DNA of 64,000 nt from Bartonella sp. HY038. Its GTDB lineage: Bacteria; Pseudomonadota; Alphaproteobacteria; Rhizobiales; Rhizobiaceae. The notes below the pieces were generated by a model. That model searched no databases and was not told where the DNA came from. It saw nothing but the letters and a program-made list of their open reading frames with translations. Location of the stretch: assembly GCF_014117425.1 (NCBI RefSeq), contig NZ_CP059725.1, forward strand, positions 434,001 to 498,000. Reading direction: 5' to 3'. Every line of letters begins with the position of its first letter. The stretch's first letter is position 1. Below, piece by piece: positions 54,254 to 63,514 of the stretch. The position numbers and the translations under genes are program-made.

Positions 54254-55111
54254 TCAATCTAATCCGTACTTTTTAATAATACCTGAACCTATGGCCAAAA
54301 AAACATTGTTAAGTACACTATTTTCATAATGCAAAAATTCTTTATATGGCCAACTTTGTTCACTTAATCCTGAAGCATCAAAGAACATTTGCTTATATAT
54401 TTCATATAACCGCTTGTCCCGAATAATATTTGATAAAATTAAACTAGAAATACATGAATCTTGATAATCTCCTTGACGATAAGTTATATAGCTCTTTTTA
54501 ATGGACCTTATATTATTACCTAAAAATTCAAATTTAAGTGAATTTGTATGTTCCCACAAAATACTATTATCATTAATAAAGTCCATAAAAGCATATGCCG
54601 TGCCAACGGTAATACATGAGTCAAATTGGCATTTATGGCAAATATTTAATAAAAGACTAGGCCAATCACATACATCAGCATCGATAATCAATTCTTTTTC
54701 GAAATTTTTATGTTCTTGTTTTATACTCTGATAATGCCCAATTGCTGATAGATAAGAAAGCCTTTCTTTAAAAGAAGTTCCATGATCAAATTTTTTAATA
54801 ATACCGTTTTTTATAATTTCCCTCAAAAAATATAATTCTTTATAAGCTATAGGATAGCAAATCATTCCATAGAATATGTTTTTTGTTTTTTTAGCAATAA
54901 TAAAATTAATATCTTTAATTATGGTATTATCATAATAAATTCTTATTATTAAATAGTCGCAGTCGATATCAATACCTTCAACAATCAATTTATGATAAAT
55001 AGCATTTCCTATTTGATGCAGCATATTGCCTGAGAGGCCATAAACGTTTTGGTCCGTTATGTAGGCAACTTCTCTATCGTCTTTCATGACATTAATGTGG
55101 TAATAAATCAT
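54254..55111 (-). CDS. Family X protein, copy X1 (inverted; unknown function)
   Basis: A 285-residue protein of unknown function, clearly paralogous to the protein at 56210 (shared INVMKD, YGLSGNMLH, ELIIDADVCDWPS, LNICHKC and VFLAIGSGIIK blocks). The absence of a signal peptide or membrane helix suggests a cytosolic protein. Two cysteine pairs (NICHKCQFDSC) could bind metal or form the fold core. It is on the minus strand while every other intact gene of the X/Y array is on the plus strand, and it is followed by the recombinase scrap. Confidence 0.7.
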   Translation of the reverse strand: MIYYHINVMKDDREVAYITDQNVYGLSGNMLHQIGNAIYHKLIVEGIDIDCDYLIIRIYYDNTIIKDINFIIAKKTKNIFYGMICYPIAYKELYFLREIIKNGIIKKFDHGTSFKERLSYLSAIGHYQSIKQEHKNFEKELIIDADVCDWPSLLLNICHKCQFDSCITVGTAYAFMDFINDNSILWEHTNSLKFEFLGNNIRSIKKSYITYRQGDYQDSCISSLILSNIIRDKRLYEIYKQMFFDASGLSEQSWPYKEFLHYENSVLNNVFLAIGSGIIKKYGLD

Positions 55112-55312
55112 AAAACTTCCTAACGTATTATATTTTAGGGTCTTGCCTAGCTAAGTGACAATTATTCATTGTAAGGCACTGATAAAACATGTTAAATTAA
55201 ATGATAAAATGAAAAATGCAGGTAGTCAAATCACAGCATGCTGTCAAACTGGCTCAGTAGTTTTAGGTTCAGGTAAAATTAAAACTATACCTAATTTGCA
55301 CCAATAGGATTA

Positions 55313-55864
55313 ATGATTATGCTATTTCATTCATATATATTTTGGGGCGCTATCCGCAAAGATAGTCAATTCGATATAATTAATCGCCAAGCAAATGAAA
55401 TATTTGCTGATATGGGAATGGATATTACTCATATTGGTTATGATTCTAATATTTATGATAGTAAAGGTTATAGAAAATATAATAGGGTAAACAAAAAATT
55501 GCTTAGTTTAAATGAATATCTAGATAATATCTATTATATTAATATAACTAATAATGCAAAAGATGCTTACTATTTGTATGAGTATGACGTACAACTTGAT
55601 TTTCTCAATAAAATTTTCGCTGGCGACAAGCAAAGACCAATTGATAGTTGCCAACTTGTAATTAAAGAAAAATATTTAGATGATAATTTTAAAAATAATA
55701 TTATCGAAAAATTTAAACACCTAGCTAAGTCTATTTTAGATGTAAATGAATTTCAACATTATACATGTAGAAGCCAAAATAAAGCTGGAGATTATATTTT
55801 TTACAAGGGTACAAAAAGGGATTTTAGATCAATTAATATTTTGGAGCGTGAAATTTATAAATGA
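55313..55864 (+). CDS. Family Y protein, copy Y2 (unknown function)
   Basis: A 183-residue paralogue of Y1 and Y3. It is nearly identical to Y3 over the first 85 residues and diverges more in the middle (YYINITNNAKDAYYLYEYDV against VFCIASTGNESDYLYEYDV). This pattern resembles a variable recognition surface in a constant scaffold. AGGA lies five bases before the ATG. Upstream is a leftover of an X-gene 3' end without the rest of the gene. Confidence 0.72.
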   Translation: MIMLFHSYIFWGAIRKDSQFDIINRQANEIFADMGMDITHIGYDSNIYDSKGYRKYNRVNKKLLSLNEYLDNIYYINITNNAKDAYYLYEYDVQLDFLNKIFAGDKQRPIDSCQLVIKEKYLDDNFKNNIIEKFKHLAKSILDVNEFQHYTCRSQNKAGDYIFYKGTKRDFRSINILEREIYK

Positions 55865-55873
55865 ACGATTGGT

Positions 55874-56020
55874 TTAATTCAAGTCAACCTTGATGCCATG
55901 CTCCAATAACAGCTCTTCAATATCTCTATAGCTTAAACAATAACGCAGATACTTGGCTGCCACCTGAATAATAATTATCGCATCAAAGTGCCGTATTATT
56001 TAAATTGGCTTTAAAATCAT
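55874..56020 (-). mobile_element. IS6-family transposase remnant, copy 1
   Basis: Minus-strand translation gives RHFDAIIIIQVAAKYLRY and CLSYRDIEELLLEHGIKVD, the N-terminal HTH region of IS6-family transposases (usual form: xHFDxxIIxxCVRWYLRYxLSYRDIEELL). The frame ends at a TAA right after KVDLN, and upstream the frame is lost at about FKANL. The same decayed piece occurs at 57637, so decay came before the duplication. Confidence 0.85.
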
Positions 56021-56209
56021 TCCTTGCCCAATTACCCGTTATATTTGAAATAATTTATTCTTTAATTTTTTGAGCCACTATGCTGCGCTAAAACAGAAAA
56101 GCCCAAGGATTAGATTTGTCGCAAGTTTTCTTATTTTTTTACGTTAAGGCAGTTGACTAATAATATTTGCGAAAAGATCTAAATAAAAAATAAAAGGTTA
56201 AGAAATATT
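56021..56209. other. Conserved leader upstream of X2
   Basis: About 190 non-coding bases, most of them (to about 56178) repeated with minor changes at about 57784-57941 before the SUKH gene. It probably carries a promoter used by whatever gene is placed behind it. Confidence 0.5.
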
Positions 56210-57073
56210 ATGATTACTTACTCCATTAATGTCATGAAAGATGGTGAAGAGATTGCTTACATAACTAATCAAAGTGTTTATGGCCTTTCAGGCAATATGT
56301 TGCATAGTTTTGGAAATCTTATCTACCATAAGGTGATTATAGATGGGGTTGATATGGACTGCGACTATTTAATGATAAGAATTTATTATGATAAAACCAT
56401 AATTAAAGATATTGATTTTATTGTTGCTAAAAAAACAAAAAACATATTTTATGGAATGATTGTAAATCCTATAAATTACAAAGAATTATTTTTCCTAAAA
56501 AAAATAATAAAAAACGGTATCGTTGAAAGTTTTCATTCTAGCATTTCTTATAAAGAAAGGCTTTCTTATATATCGGCAATTGGCCATTTTAGACTTATTA
56601 GACCAGAATGTAAAAATTTTGAAAAAGAATTGATTATTGATGCCGATGTATGTGATTGGCCTAGTTTTTTATTAAATATTTGCCATAAATGCAATTTTGA
56701 CTCATGTATTACCGTTGGCTCAGCATATGCTTTTATGGACTTTATTAACGGTAATAGCATTTTGTGGGAATATACAAATTTGCTTAAATTTGAATTTTTA
56801 GGTAATAATTTGCGGTCCATTAAAAAGAGCTATATAGATTATTATCAAGAAAATCATCAGGAATCATGTATATATAGTTTAATATTTTCAAGTATTATTA
56901 GTAATGATAGATTAAATGAAGTATATAAATCTATATATGGTGGTGATTATGAATTAGATGAATATGATTTTCCTAATAAAAATTATTTAAAATTTGAAAT
57001 TAAGACTCTTAATGATGTCTTTTTGGCCATAGGTTCAGGTATAATTAAAACTATACCTAATTTGCACCAATAG
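56210..57073 (+). CDS. Family X protein, copy X2 (unknown function)
   Basis: A 287-residue protein, paralogue of X1 with high similarity in the first 220 residues and divergence in the last 60. It has an N-terminal strand-rich part (YSINVMKDGEEIAYITNQSV), the central ELIIDADVCDWPSFLLNICH block and a conserved VFLAIGSGIIK end. No known motif. The stop lies five bases before the start of Y3, so X2 and Y3 form a tight two-gene unit. Confidence 0.72.
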   Translation: MITYSINVMKDGEEIAYITNQSVYGLSGNMLHSFGNLIYHKVIIDGVDMDCDYLMIRIYYDKTIIKDIDFIVAKKTKNIFYGMIVNPINYKELFFLKKIIKNGIVESFHSSISYKERLSYISAIGHFRLIRPECKNFEKELIIDADVCDWPSFLLNICHKCNFDSCITVGSAYAFMDFINGNSILWEYTNLLKFEFLGNNLRSIKKSYIDYYQENHQESCIYSLIFSSIISNDRLNEVYKSIYGGDYELDEYDFPNKNYLKFEIKTLNDVFLAIGSGIIKTIPNLHQ

Positions 57074-57078
57074 GATTA

Positions 57079-57627
57079 ATGATTATGCTATTTCATTCAT
57101 ATATATTTTGGGGCGCTATCCGCAAAGATAGTCAATTCGATATAATTAATCGCCAAGCAAATGAAATATTTGCTGATATGGGATTGGATATTACTCATAT
57201 TGGTTATCAGTCTAATATTTATGATAGTAAAGGTTATAGAAAATATAATAGGGTAAACAAAAAATTGATTAGTTTAAATGAATATCTAGATAAAATATCT
57301 GTTTTTTGTATTGCTAGTACTGGAAATGAATCTGACTATTTGTATGAATATGACGTGCAATTTGAATTTCTCAATAAAATCTACGCTGGTAGACAAGGAG
57401 AAAATGATAGCTGCCAACTTATAATTAAAGAAAAATATTTAGATGATAATTTTAAAAATAACATTATCGAAAAATTTAAACGCCTAGCTAATTATATTTT
57501 TGATGTAAACGAATTTCAACATTTTACATGTAGAAAGCGAAATAGGGCGAGCGAATATATTTTTTTCAAAGATGAAAAAAGGGATTTTAGATCAATTAAT
57601 ATTTTGGAGCGTGAAATTTATAAATGA
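57079..57627 (+). CDS. Family Y protein, copy Y3 (unknown function)
   Basis: A 182-residue paralogue of Y2, almost identical at both ends (FWGAIRKDSQFDIINRQANE, and the final FRSINILEREIYK) and different in the centre. It is translated immediately after X2 (five-base gap), which supports a functional pairing. No signal peptide, membrane helix or known motif. Confidence 0.72.
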   Translation: MIMLFHSYIFWGAIRKDSQFDIINRQANEIFADMGLDITHIGYQSNIYDSKGYRKYNRVNKKLISLNEYLDKISVFCIASTGNESDYLYEYDVQFEFLNKIYAGRQGENDSCQLIIKEKYLDDNFKNNIIEKFKRLANYIFDVNEFQHFTCRKRNRASEYIFFKDEKRDFRSINILEREIYK

Positions 57628-57636
57628 ACGATTGGT

Positions 57637-57784
57637 TTAATTCAAGTCAACCTTGATGCCATGCTCCAATAACAGCTCTTCAATATCTCTATAGCTTAAA
57701 CAATAACGCAGATACTTGGCTGCCACCTGAATAATAATTATCGCATCAAAGTGCCGTATTATTTAAATTGGCTTTAAAATCATT
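57637..57784 (-). mobile_element. IS6-family transposase remnant, copy 2
   Basis: Same 39-codon N-terminal transposase scrap as at 55874, offset 1763 bases, broken at the same points. Confidence 0.85.
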
Positions 57785-57954
57785 CCTTGCCCAATCAACC
57801 GTTATATTTGAAATAATTTATTCTTTAATTTTTTGAGCCACTATGAATCGCTAAAACAGGAAAGCCCAAGAGGATTAGATTTATCTCAAGTTTTCTTATT
57901 TTTAACGTTAATACAGATTACGAATAATATTTGCGAAAAGGTTGGAGAAACAAA

Positions 57955-58518
57955 ATGAATCTAGAAGCAATAAATCCAATTGTTTACGGTGCTTATTTGC
58001 AAAGAAAAGCCGCAGGACCTCGATTTTATGAGCCTAGTACACGAGAACAATTACAGGAAATTGAACATATGGTTGACTCTCGTCTGCCTGACGACTTTGT
58101 GGAGTTTATGCTAGAATATTCAACGGTTGCTCCAACCCCAAAGAATAATTGTGGATGGTTTAAAGTTGATTATTTAGATGGTGCCAAACTTCAAGTCAAT
58201 TTGTCTTTAGTTCAATGGGCTAAGCTTATTATAAGGGCTACAGAATGGTATCAAAACCCATCACCTTACAATGATGAAATTGGCCCACGCCTCCCTAAAA
58301 CTTTACTTCCTCTTTCTAGAGATGATAATGCATCATTACTCATCGATTTACGCCCAAAAACTTTTGGTAATATTTTATATCATCCTGATTTATCCGTTTG
58401 GACTTTTGGCACATCAATGAACGATTGGGATACAATTGGCTATGTAGCACCAAATTTTACTGATATGTTAAAAGAGTTAAATAGTGAAGAAGTCATAAAA
58501 GAACGTTATAATTTATAA
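57955..58518 (+). CDS. SMI1/KNR4 (SUKH) family protein, probable immunity
   Basis: A 187-residue SUKH-superfamily protein. The family core is STREQLQEIEHMVDSRLPDD followed by FVEFMLEYS, and later GPRLPKTLLPLSRDDNASLL with the C-terminal strand pattern. SUKH proteins are common immunity factors against polymorphic nuclease and deaminase toxins. ATG 57955 has GGAG nine bases upstream. It sits behind the same leader DNA that precedes X2. Confidence 0.85.
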   Translation: MNLEAINPIVYGAYLQRKAAGPRFYEPSTREQLQEIEHMVDSRLPDDFVEFMLEYSTVAPTPKNNCGWFKVDYLDGAKLQVNLSLVQWAKLIIRATEWYQNPSPYNDEIGPRLPKTLLPLSRDDNASLLIDLRPKTFGNILYHPDLSVWTFGTSMNDWDTIGYVAPNFTDMLKELNSEEVIKERYNL

Positions 58519-58648
58519 AGTGTTCGTAATGGAAACAGGTTTTATTTAATATAGAAAATTACATTAATCCAGTAATTGCGTTAGAGTATTTTTATTGGCC
58601 CGAACCTTTACAAAACCTTGCACGTTTCAAACCTCTAGGGGCTTGAAC

Positions 58649-59140
58649 CTAGTCTTTCAATTTGTCAATTTCCTGCCGCAAAATGGCTTTATCAGTATAA
58701 GGGCGGCCTATAATATAATGGCGCACAAAATCATCAGGCAGCAATTTAAATAGCCGTTCAGCCTCCAATATTTTAGCCTGTTTGATTGCAATAGCTAGCT
58801 GAATAAAATATGAATCTATTTGAAAATAAGGTTCTTTTTCAATTTCAATAAAGGCTAATTTGGCTTCATCAAGTAATCCAGTATTCATATAATCTGTACC
58901 AAGACCATATAAGATTCCATATCTCTCCTTTAGTTGATTATCTTTTAGCAATGTCAGCGCTATTTTTTCATGGTCGATTGCATTTTGATACATCTTCAAC
59001 ATGCTGAAAGCATCCGAAATGCTAACGTGTGGCTGATAATCTGAAGGGTCTTCTCCAATAGCTTTTTGACAATATTCTATCAGGAAGCCGTATTCCCGTT
59101 TCATAAAAGCCTGATCCGCAATATCTTTTTCAAATGCCAT
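58649..59140 (-). CDS. TPR-like helical repeat protein
   Basis: A 163-residue protein of helical pairs that fit tetratricopeptide repeats (LIEYCQKAIGEDPSDYQPHV, MYQNAIDHEKIALTL, YGLGTDYMNTGLLDEAKLAF, AIKQAKILEAERLFKLLP). It has a perfect AAGGAGG ribosome-binding site and no signal peptide. It lies at the downstream edge of the island on the opposite strand. The role is unknown; a scaffold or accessory immunity function is possible. Confidence 0.7.
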   Translation of the reverse strand: MAFEKDIADQAFMKREYGFLIEYCQKAIGEDPSDYQPHVSISDAFSMLKMYQNAIDHEKIALTLLKDNQLKERYGILYGLGTDYMNTGLLDEAKLAFIEIEKEPYFQIDSYFIQLAIAIKQAKILEAERLFKLLPDDFVRHYIIGRPYTDKAILRQEIDKLKD

Positions 59141-59317
59141 GACATTTCCTCCTTAAAAATTATACACCAACTGGGTTACAGCTTTGCAGCAAAGTTTAAT
59201 TTATATGCATTTATGCCCTAAACCCTCAGTTTTTAGGTATTGTTAACTTATCTAACTGCAAATATATCGCGGTGCAATGAGTTGCGCTTTTTCCAAATCT
59301 ATAACAAGGAATTAAAA

Positions 59318-59767
59318 ATGATTATTTACGAAGAAATTTTTTTCCAAATAATAGAACCATTTCTTGGCTTATGGGATAACGACGAAATGGGAGATCAGGT
59401 GTTGGAAATTGAAAATAAGAAGGGTTATGATGGATTAAAGGAATTTATACAAAATAATATTGAAAATCATTTAATCTACCGGATTGGCAATGATTATTTA
59501 AAATCAAACAATGTAAAAAATACTATTTTTTACTATATAAATTGTTATCCAATAGAAAAATTAGACGCTAAATTAGCATCTTGGTTGATAAGTTTTACAG
59601 AAATTAGCGTCTTTACAACTGCTTTAGATAATATTTTAAAAAAAATGATTAATTTGACAGGAAATGTAACGATTAAATGTGAAAGCATAATTGAAAATAG
59701 TAAATCATTAAATGAAATTGAAATTTTTAATTATAGTGATGCTTGGGTTGACTATTTAAAAAAATAG
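59318..59767 (+). CDS. Small hypothetical protein, AT-rich
   Basis: A 149-residue protein of unknown family. ATG 59318 has AAGGA 9 bases upstream and is preferred to an earlier frame start at 59240. It begins YEEIFFQIIEPFLGLWDNDE and is helical and acidic. Size, base composition and place in the island suggest another immunity-type gene, which is inference only. Confidence 0.6.
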   Translation: MIIYEEIFFQIIEPFLGLWDNDEMGDQVLEIENKKGYDGLKEFIQNNIENHLIYRIGNDYLKSNNVKNTIFYYINCYPIEKLDAKLASWLISFTEISVFTTALDNILKKMINLTGNVTIKCESIIENSKSLNEIEIFNYSDAWVDYLKK

Positions 59768-60057
59768 TATTTCTGTTTGAGGTCATGACAACCAACCTTT
59801 TTGCAAGTAACTAAAATTTTAAGAAATTGATCTTACAGAATCTGATATTAGATGTAGGGTAACTATATTGGCAAATCAGCCAGAGCGTAATGGCAGCCAT
59901 TGGCTTAATGCTTGTTTGATAATATTTATGGGGTTTTGCATGTTCTTGCCTAAAAATCATAATATTTTAGCAAGCAAGCTGTGAAAAGCTGCAAATCTAT
60001 GCCCAACTTGCTAAGAAGGGCTTTGCCTTTATTGTTAACACCTGCTAAATCGCTTCT
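59768..60057. other. Intergenic region before lepA
   Basis: About 290 bases with no gene. Base composition changes from the AT-rich island to the core genome here. Confidence 0.4.
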
Positions 60058-61866
60058 ATGACGACAAAACTTGACCATATTCGAAATTTTTCCATCGTGG
60101 CGCATATCGACCACGGCAAATCAACATTGGCCGACCGCCTCATTCAATTGACTGGCGGTCTGGATACGCGCGAGATGAAGGATCAGGTGCTTGATTCTAT
60201 GGATATCGAGCGCGAGCGTGGCATTACCATTAAGGCGCAAACCGTGCGTTTGCATTATAAGGCCAAAAATGGTGAAGACTATGTTTTCAATCTCATTGAT
60301 ACGCCCGGTCACGTTGACTTCGCCTATGAGGTATCGCGCTCATTATCGGCTTGTGAAGGCTCGCTTTTAGTCGTTGATGCTTCACAAGGCGTGGAAGCGC
60401 AAACCCTTGCTAATGTTTATCAGGCCATTGATAATAACCATGAATTGGTCGTTGTTTTAAATAAGATTGATTTGCCCGCAGCTGAACCAGAGCGCGTTAA
60501 AGAGCAGATCGAAGAAGTGATTGGCATTGATGCCAGTGATGCGGTGGAAATTTCTGCTAAAACTGGTCTTGGCATTGCCGATGTTTTGGAAGCAATTGCA
60601 ACAAGATTACCGCCCCCACGGGAAGGCGATGCAAGCAAGCCGCTAAAAGCCATGTTGGTGGATAGCTGGTATGATGCCTATCTTGGCGTTATTGTGCTTG
60701 TGCGGGTTATTGATGGTGTTTTGAAAAAAGGTCAAACTATCCGCATGATGGATACTGGCGCAAAATATCCGGTTGAGCGTGTGGGCGTGTTTACCCCAAA
60801 AATGTTGGCAATGGATGAATTGGGGCCGGGTGAAATTGGTTTTATCACTGCGTCCATCAAAGAAGTTGCTGATACGCGCGTTGGTGATACCATTACTGAA
60901 GATCGCCGCCCCTGTGAAGATGCACTACCGGGCTTTAAACCTGCGCAACCCGTTGTTTTCTGTGGTCTATTCCCGGTTGATGCGGCAGATTTTGAAGATT
61001 TGCGCGGCGCAATGGGTAAATTACGCCTTAATGATGCAAGCTTCTCCTTTGAAATGGAAACATCCGCCGCACTTGGTTTTGGTTTCCGTTGTGGTTTCTT
61101 GGGGCTTCTTCATCTTGAAATTATCCAAGAGCGTTTGGAGCGTGAGTTTAATCTTGATCTTATTGCCACCGCGCCATCGGTTGTTTACCGCATGAATATG
61201 CTAGACGGTAGCCAGAAGGAATTGCACAATCCTGCTGATATGCCGGATATTATCAAGATTACCTCGATTGAAGAGCCTTGGATTAAAGCAACTATTTTAA
61301 CGCCAGATGAATATTTGGGCGCTATTTTAAAGCTTTGCCAAGATCGCCGCGGTATTCAGGTTGACCTATCCTATGTTGGCACTCGTGCTATGGTCACTTA
61401 TGATTTGCCACTAAATGAAGTGGTTTTTGATTTTTACGACCGCTTGAAGTCTATTTCCAAGGGCTATGCTTCATTTGATTATCAAATTACTGATTATCGT
61501 GAGGGCGACCTTGTTAAAATGTCGATTTTGGTCAATGCTGAGCCAGTGGACGCGCTGTCAATGTTGGTGCACCGCACCGCCGCTGAAAAGCGTGGCCGCG
61601 TCATGTGTGAAAAGCTAAAAGACCTTATTCCGCAACATATGTTCCAAATCCCAATTCAAGCGGCAATTGGCGGCAAGATTATTGCTCGTGAAACAATTCG
61701 CGCTTTGCGTAAAGATGTGACCGCTAAATGTTATGGTGGTGACGTCAGCCGTAAGCGTAAATTGCTTGATAAGCAAAAAGAGGGAAAAAAACGCATGCGC
61801 CAATTTGGTAAGGTGGAAATTCCTCAGGAAGCCTTTATCCAAGCGCTTAAAATGGGCGATAATTAG
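60058..61866 (+). CDS. lepA: Elongation factor 4 (LepA)
   Basis: Translational GTPase that back-translocates or rescues ribosomes. G1 is [18 protein letters not shown]3 is [16 protein letters not shown] and G4 is [14 protein letters not shown]. The LepA-specific C-terminal domain ends with [20 protein letters not shown] then [14 protein letters not shown]. At 602 residues it has standard length. A strong terminator follows. Confidence 0.98.
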   Translation: MTTKLDHIRNFSIVAHIDHGKSTLADRLIQLTGGLDTREMKDQVLDSMDIERERGITIKAQTVRLHYKAKNGEDYVFNLIDTPGHVDFAYEVSRSLSACEGSLLVVDASQGVEAQTLANVYQAIDNNHELVVVLNKIDLPAAEPERVKEQIEEVIGIDASDAVEISAKTGLGIADVLEAIATRLPPPREGDASKPLKAMLVDSWYDAYLGVIVLVRVIDGVLKKGQTIRMMDTGAKYPVERVGVFTPKMLAMDELGPGEIGFITASIKEVADTRVGDTITEDRRPCEDALPGFKPAQPVVFCGLFPVDAADFEDLRGAMGKLRLNDASFSFEMETSAALGFGFRCGFLGLLHLEIIQERLEREFNLDLIATAPSVVYRMNMLDGSQKELHNPADMPDIIKITSIEEPWIKATILTPDEYLGAILKLCQDRRGIQVDLSYVGTRAMVTYDLPLNEVVFDFYDRLKSISKGYASFDYQITDYREGDLVKMSILVNAEPVDALSMLVHRTAAEKRGRVMCEKLKDLIPQHMFQIPIQAAIGGKIIARETIRALRKDVTAKCYGGDVSRKRKLLDKQKEGKKRMRQFGKVEIPQEAFIQALKMGDN

Positions 61867-61892
61867 GCTTTTAGTCTCTGCTAAATTCATTA

Positions 61893-61930
61893 AAACGCTA
61901 AATGGCAAAGTTGCTATTTAGCGTTTTTTT
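61893..61930 (+). terminator. Rho-independent terminator after lepA
   Basis: AAAACGCTAAATGGCAA pairs with TTGCTATTTAGCGTTTT (one G-U) around a short loop and continues into seven T. Confidence 0.9.
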
Positions 61931-62022
61931 ATTGCGTAATTATGTTTTAAACCCGCTATAGTTTTTTAAATTGAATAGCCGTACTTTTATCAATATTATA
62001 ATAAGGAATGAGGCTGCAGGCT

Positions 62023-62130
62023 TTAGAGCGTTTTCCGAAAAGTGTGAAGCGGTTTTTGGACAAAAAACGCTATGTAAAAAAAGGATTAGAGCGCCGGTTT
62101 GATCTAATCAGATCGAAATGCGTTCTAATT
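62023..62130 (+). repeat. Dispersed palindromic repeat, copy B
   Basis: TTAGAGCGTTTTCCGAAAAG and the following bases (GTTTTTGGACAAAAAACGC, GGATTAGAGCGCC, ATCAGATCG) match the reverse complement of 9611-9712. Here the terminal hairpin is less perfect than in copy A. Confidence 0.78.
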
Positions 62131-62148
62131 AAAGAATGCTCAATATTT

Positions 62149-62416
62149 TAGGGGCAGGACCTATTGATTTGAACGAAATGGTATGAGGAAATTTTTGTGA
62201 GAACAAGGAGAAGAACCGCAGGAAATATAAATATTTTCAAGGGGCTTCGACAAAGTTATCGCGAAAATTTATCATATCCTGAAAGGACACAAAAACAGCT
62301 GTAATCTACCGCGTCGTAAAGCTCACTTCAGTATACCACCCACTTTTCGCTTTCCTCCTTGTATATTTTTGCTGTTTATTGTGCTTGTTTCTTTAAATTA
62401 ATAGGTCCTGCCCCTA
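62149..62416. mobile_element. 268-bp inverted-repeat element (MITE-like or IS remnant)
   Basis: Bounded by TAGGGGCAGGACCTAT (62149-62164) and its perfect complement ATAGGTCCTGCCCCTA (62401-62416); similarity continues inward for about 15 more bases. The interior has no intact transposase. One end recurs alone at 38731-38786. Non-autonomous element or decayed insertion sequence; family not identified. Confidence 0.7.
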
Positions 62417-62497
62417 GATTAAATGTGTTTGAGATGGTTTGCTAAATATAAAGATAAAATCATATAAATTTTATTAAGATCTTTTTAAGTGGTTCCT

Positions 62498-63196
62498 ATG
62501 CTCAATTATGCTTTAGTTTTAATAATATGTATTCTTCTAATATTTTTTTATTTGACCTTTAAAGGATTAAAAGTCGGTACTCTAATCCTATTGTATAATG
62601 CTTACAAAGGCGATGCTCTATCGCAATTTCGGTTAGGCGAGGCATATGCCGTGGGCAGGGATGAAAACGGAAATTACCTAGCAGCATTTAAGTGGTTTCA
62701 ACTTTCAGCAGATCAGAATTATACCGATGCGCAGTATAGTATGGGGCTTATGTATTTAAGCGGTTTTGGGGTAAGATTAGATAAAAAAGAAGCTTTTAGA
62801 TGGTTTGCGCTTGCGGCTAAAAAAGGACATGATGATGCACAATGCCATTTAGGAATGGCTTATCTTAAAGGTGTAGTCGTTAAGAAAGACGTACATGAAT
62901 CAATTAAATGGTTTACACTTTCCGCTTGTCAGGGAAATAGGATAGCGCAAGTTATACTCGGTAGAATATACTATATGGGTAATGAAATAGACCAAAATTA
63001 TAGTGAAGCTTTGGAATGGTTTCAAAAAGCGGCTCAATTAGGGGAGGCCGAGGCCCAATTTTTGTTAGGAACAATGTATGAGCGCGGCGAGGGAATAGAA
63101 AAAAATGAGAATGAAGCGCAAAAATGGCTGTTTTTATCAGCACGCCAAGGTAATGAACTTGCAAATAAATCACTTGACAAATATTGCATCAAATAG
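62498..63196 (+). CDS. Sel1-repeat protein with N-terminal membrane anchor
   Basis: A 232-residue protein. One N-terminal transmembrane helix (YALVLIICILLIFFYLTF) is followed by five Sel1-like repeats, for example DAQYSMGLMYLSGFGVRLDK, DAQCHLGMAYLKGVVVKKD and EAQFLLGTMYERGEGIEKNE. Such proteins serve as scaffolds in signalling or envelope complexes. ATG 62498 is chosen; GTG 62489 is possible. It lies beyond the mobile-element remnants. Confidence 0.87.
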   Translation: MLNYALVLIICILLIFFYLTFKGLKVGTLILLYNAYKGDALSQFRLGEAYAVGRDENGNYLAAFKWFQLSADQNYTDAQYSMGLMYLSGFGVRLDKKEAFRWFALAAKKGHDDAQCHLGMAYLKGVVVKKDVHESIKWFTLSACQGNRIAQVILGRIYYMGNEIDQNYSEALEWFQKAAQLGEAEAQFLLGTMYERGEGIEKNENEAQKWLFLSARQGNELANKSLDKYCIK

Positions 63197-63514
63197 AGAA
63201 ATTTTGATAATTTTAAATTAACGGCAGTTTATGACTTATGGCTGCATGAGGCATTGCCAATATAGTTTTTGCTATCAGTAATATTTGTTGTAAAATTACC
63301 TGTGGCAATTATGCGGCAATATTTTTTGTATGGATAAAATAAAAATGGCAAGCTTTTTGTAGCCGCCATTTAATTTATTTGCATCACATGTTTTTCCTAA
63401 TAAAATGTTAGAGCAATCTCTTTGTTATAGAAAGCTTTTTGCAATTTTCTGTTCTCCATTACAAAAATATGCTCCAAAATGTGGTGTGATTAATCTTATC
63501 AAGCAGGCTATTGC
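63197..63514. other. Convergent intergenic region before rpoH
   Basis: About 320 AT-rich bases; no gene and no clear terminator recognised. Confidence 0.4.

Larger units (their letters stand above)
55265..56178 (+). repeat. 0.9-kb direct repeat, copy 1
   Basis: Begins with the last bases of an X gene (AGGTTCAGGTAAAATTAAAA), continues with Y2, then an IS6-transposase scrap and a conserved spacer ending AATAATATTTGCGAAAAG. It is repeated at 57031-57941 with an offset of about 1.76 kb. What follows differs: X2 after copy 1, the SUKH gene after copy 2. Confidence 0.88.
57031..57941 (+). repeat. 0.9-kb direct repeat, copy 2
   Basis: Second copy of the repeat at 55265-56178. It contains the X2 3' end, Y3, the IS6 scrap and the conserved leader, and leads into the SUKH gene. 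Confidence 0.88.
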
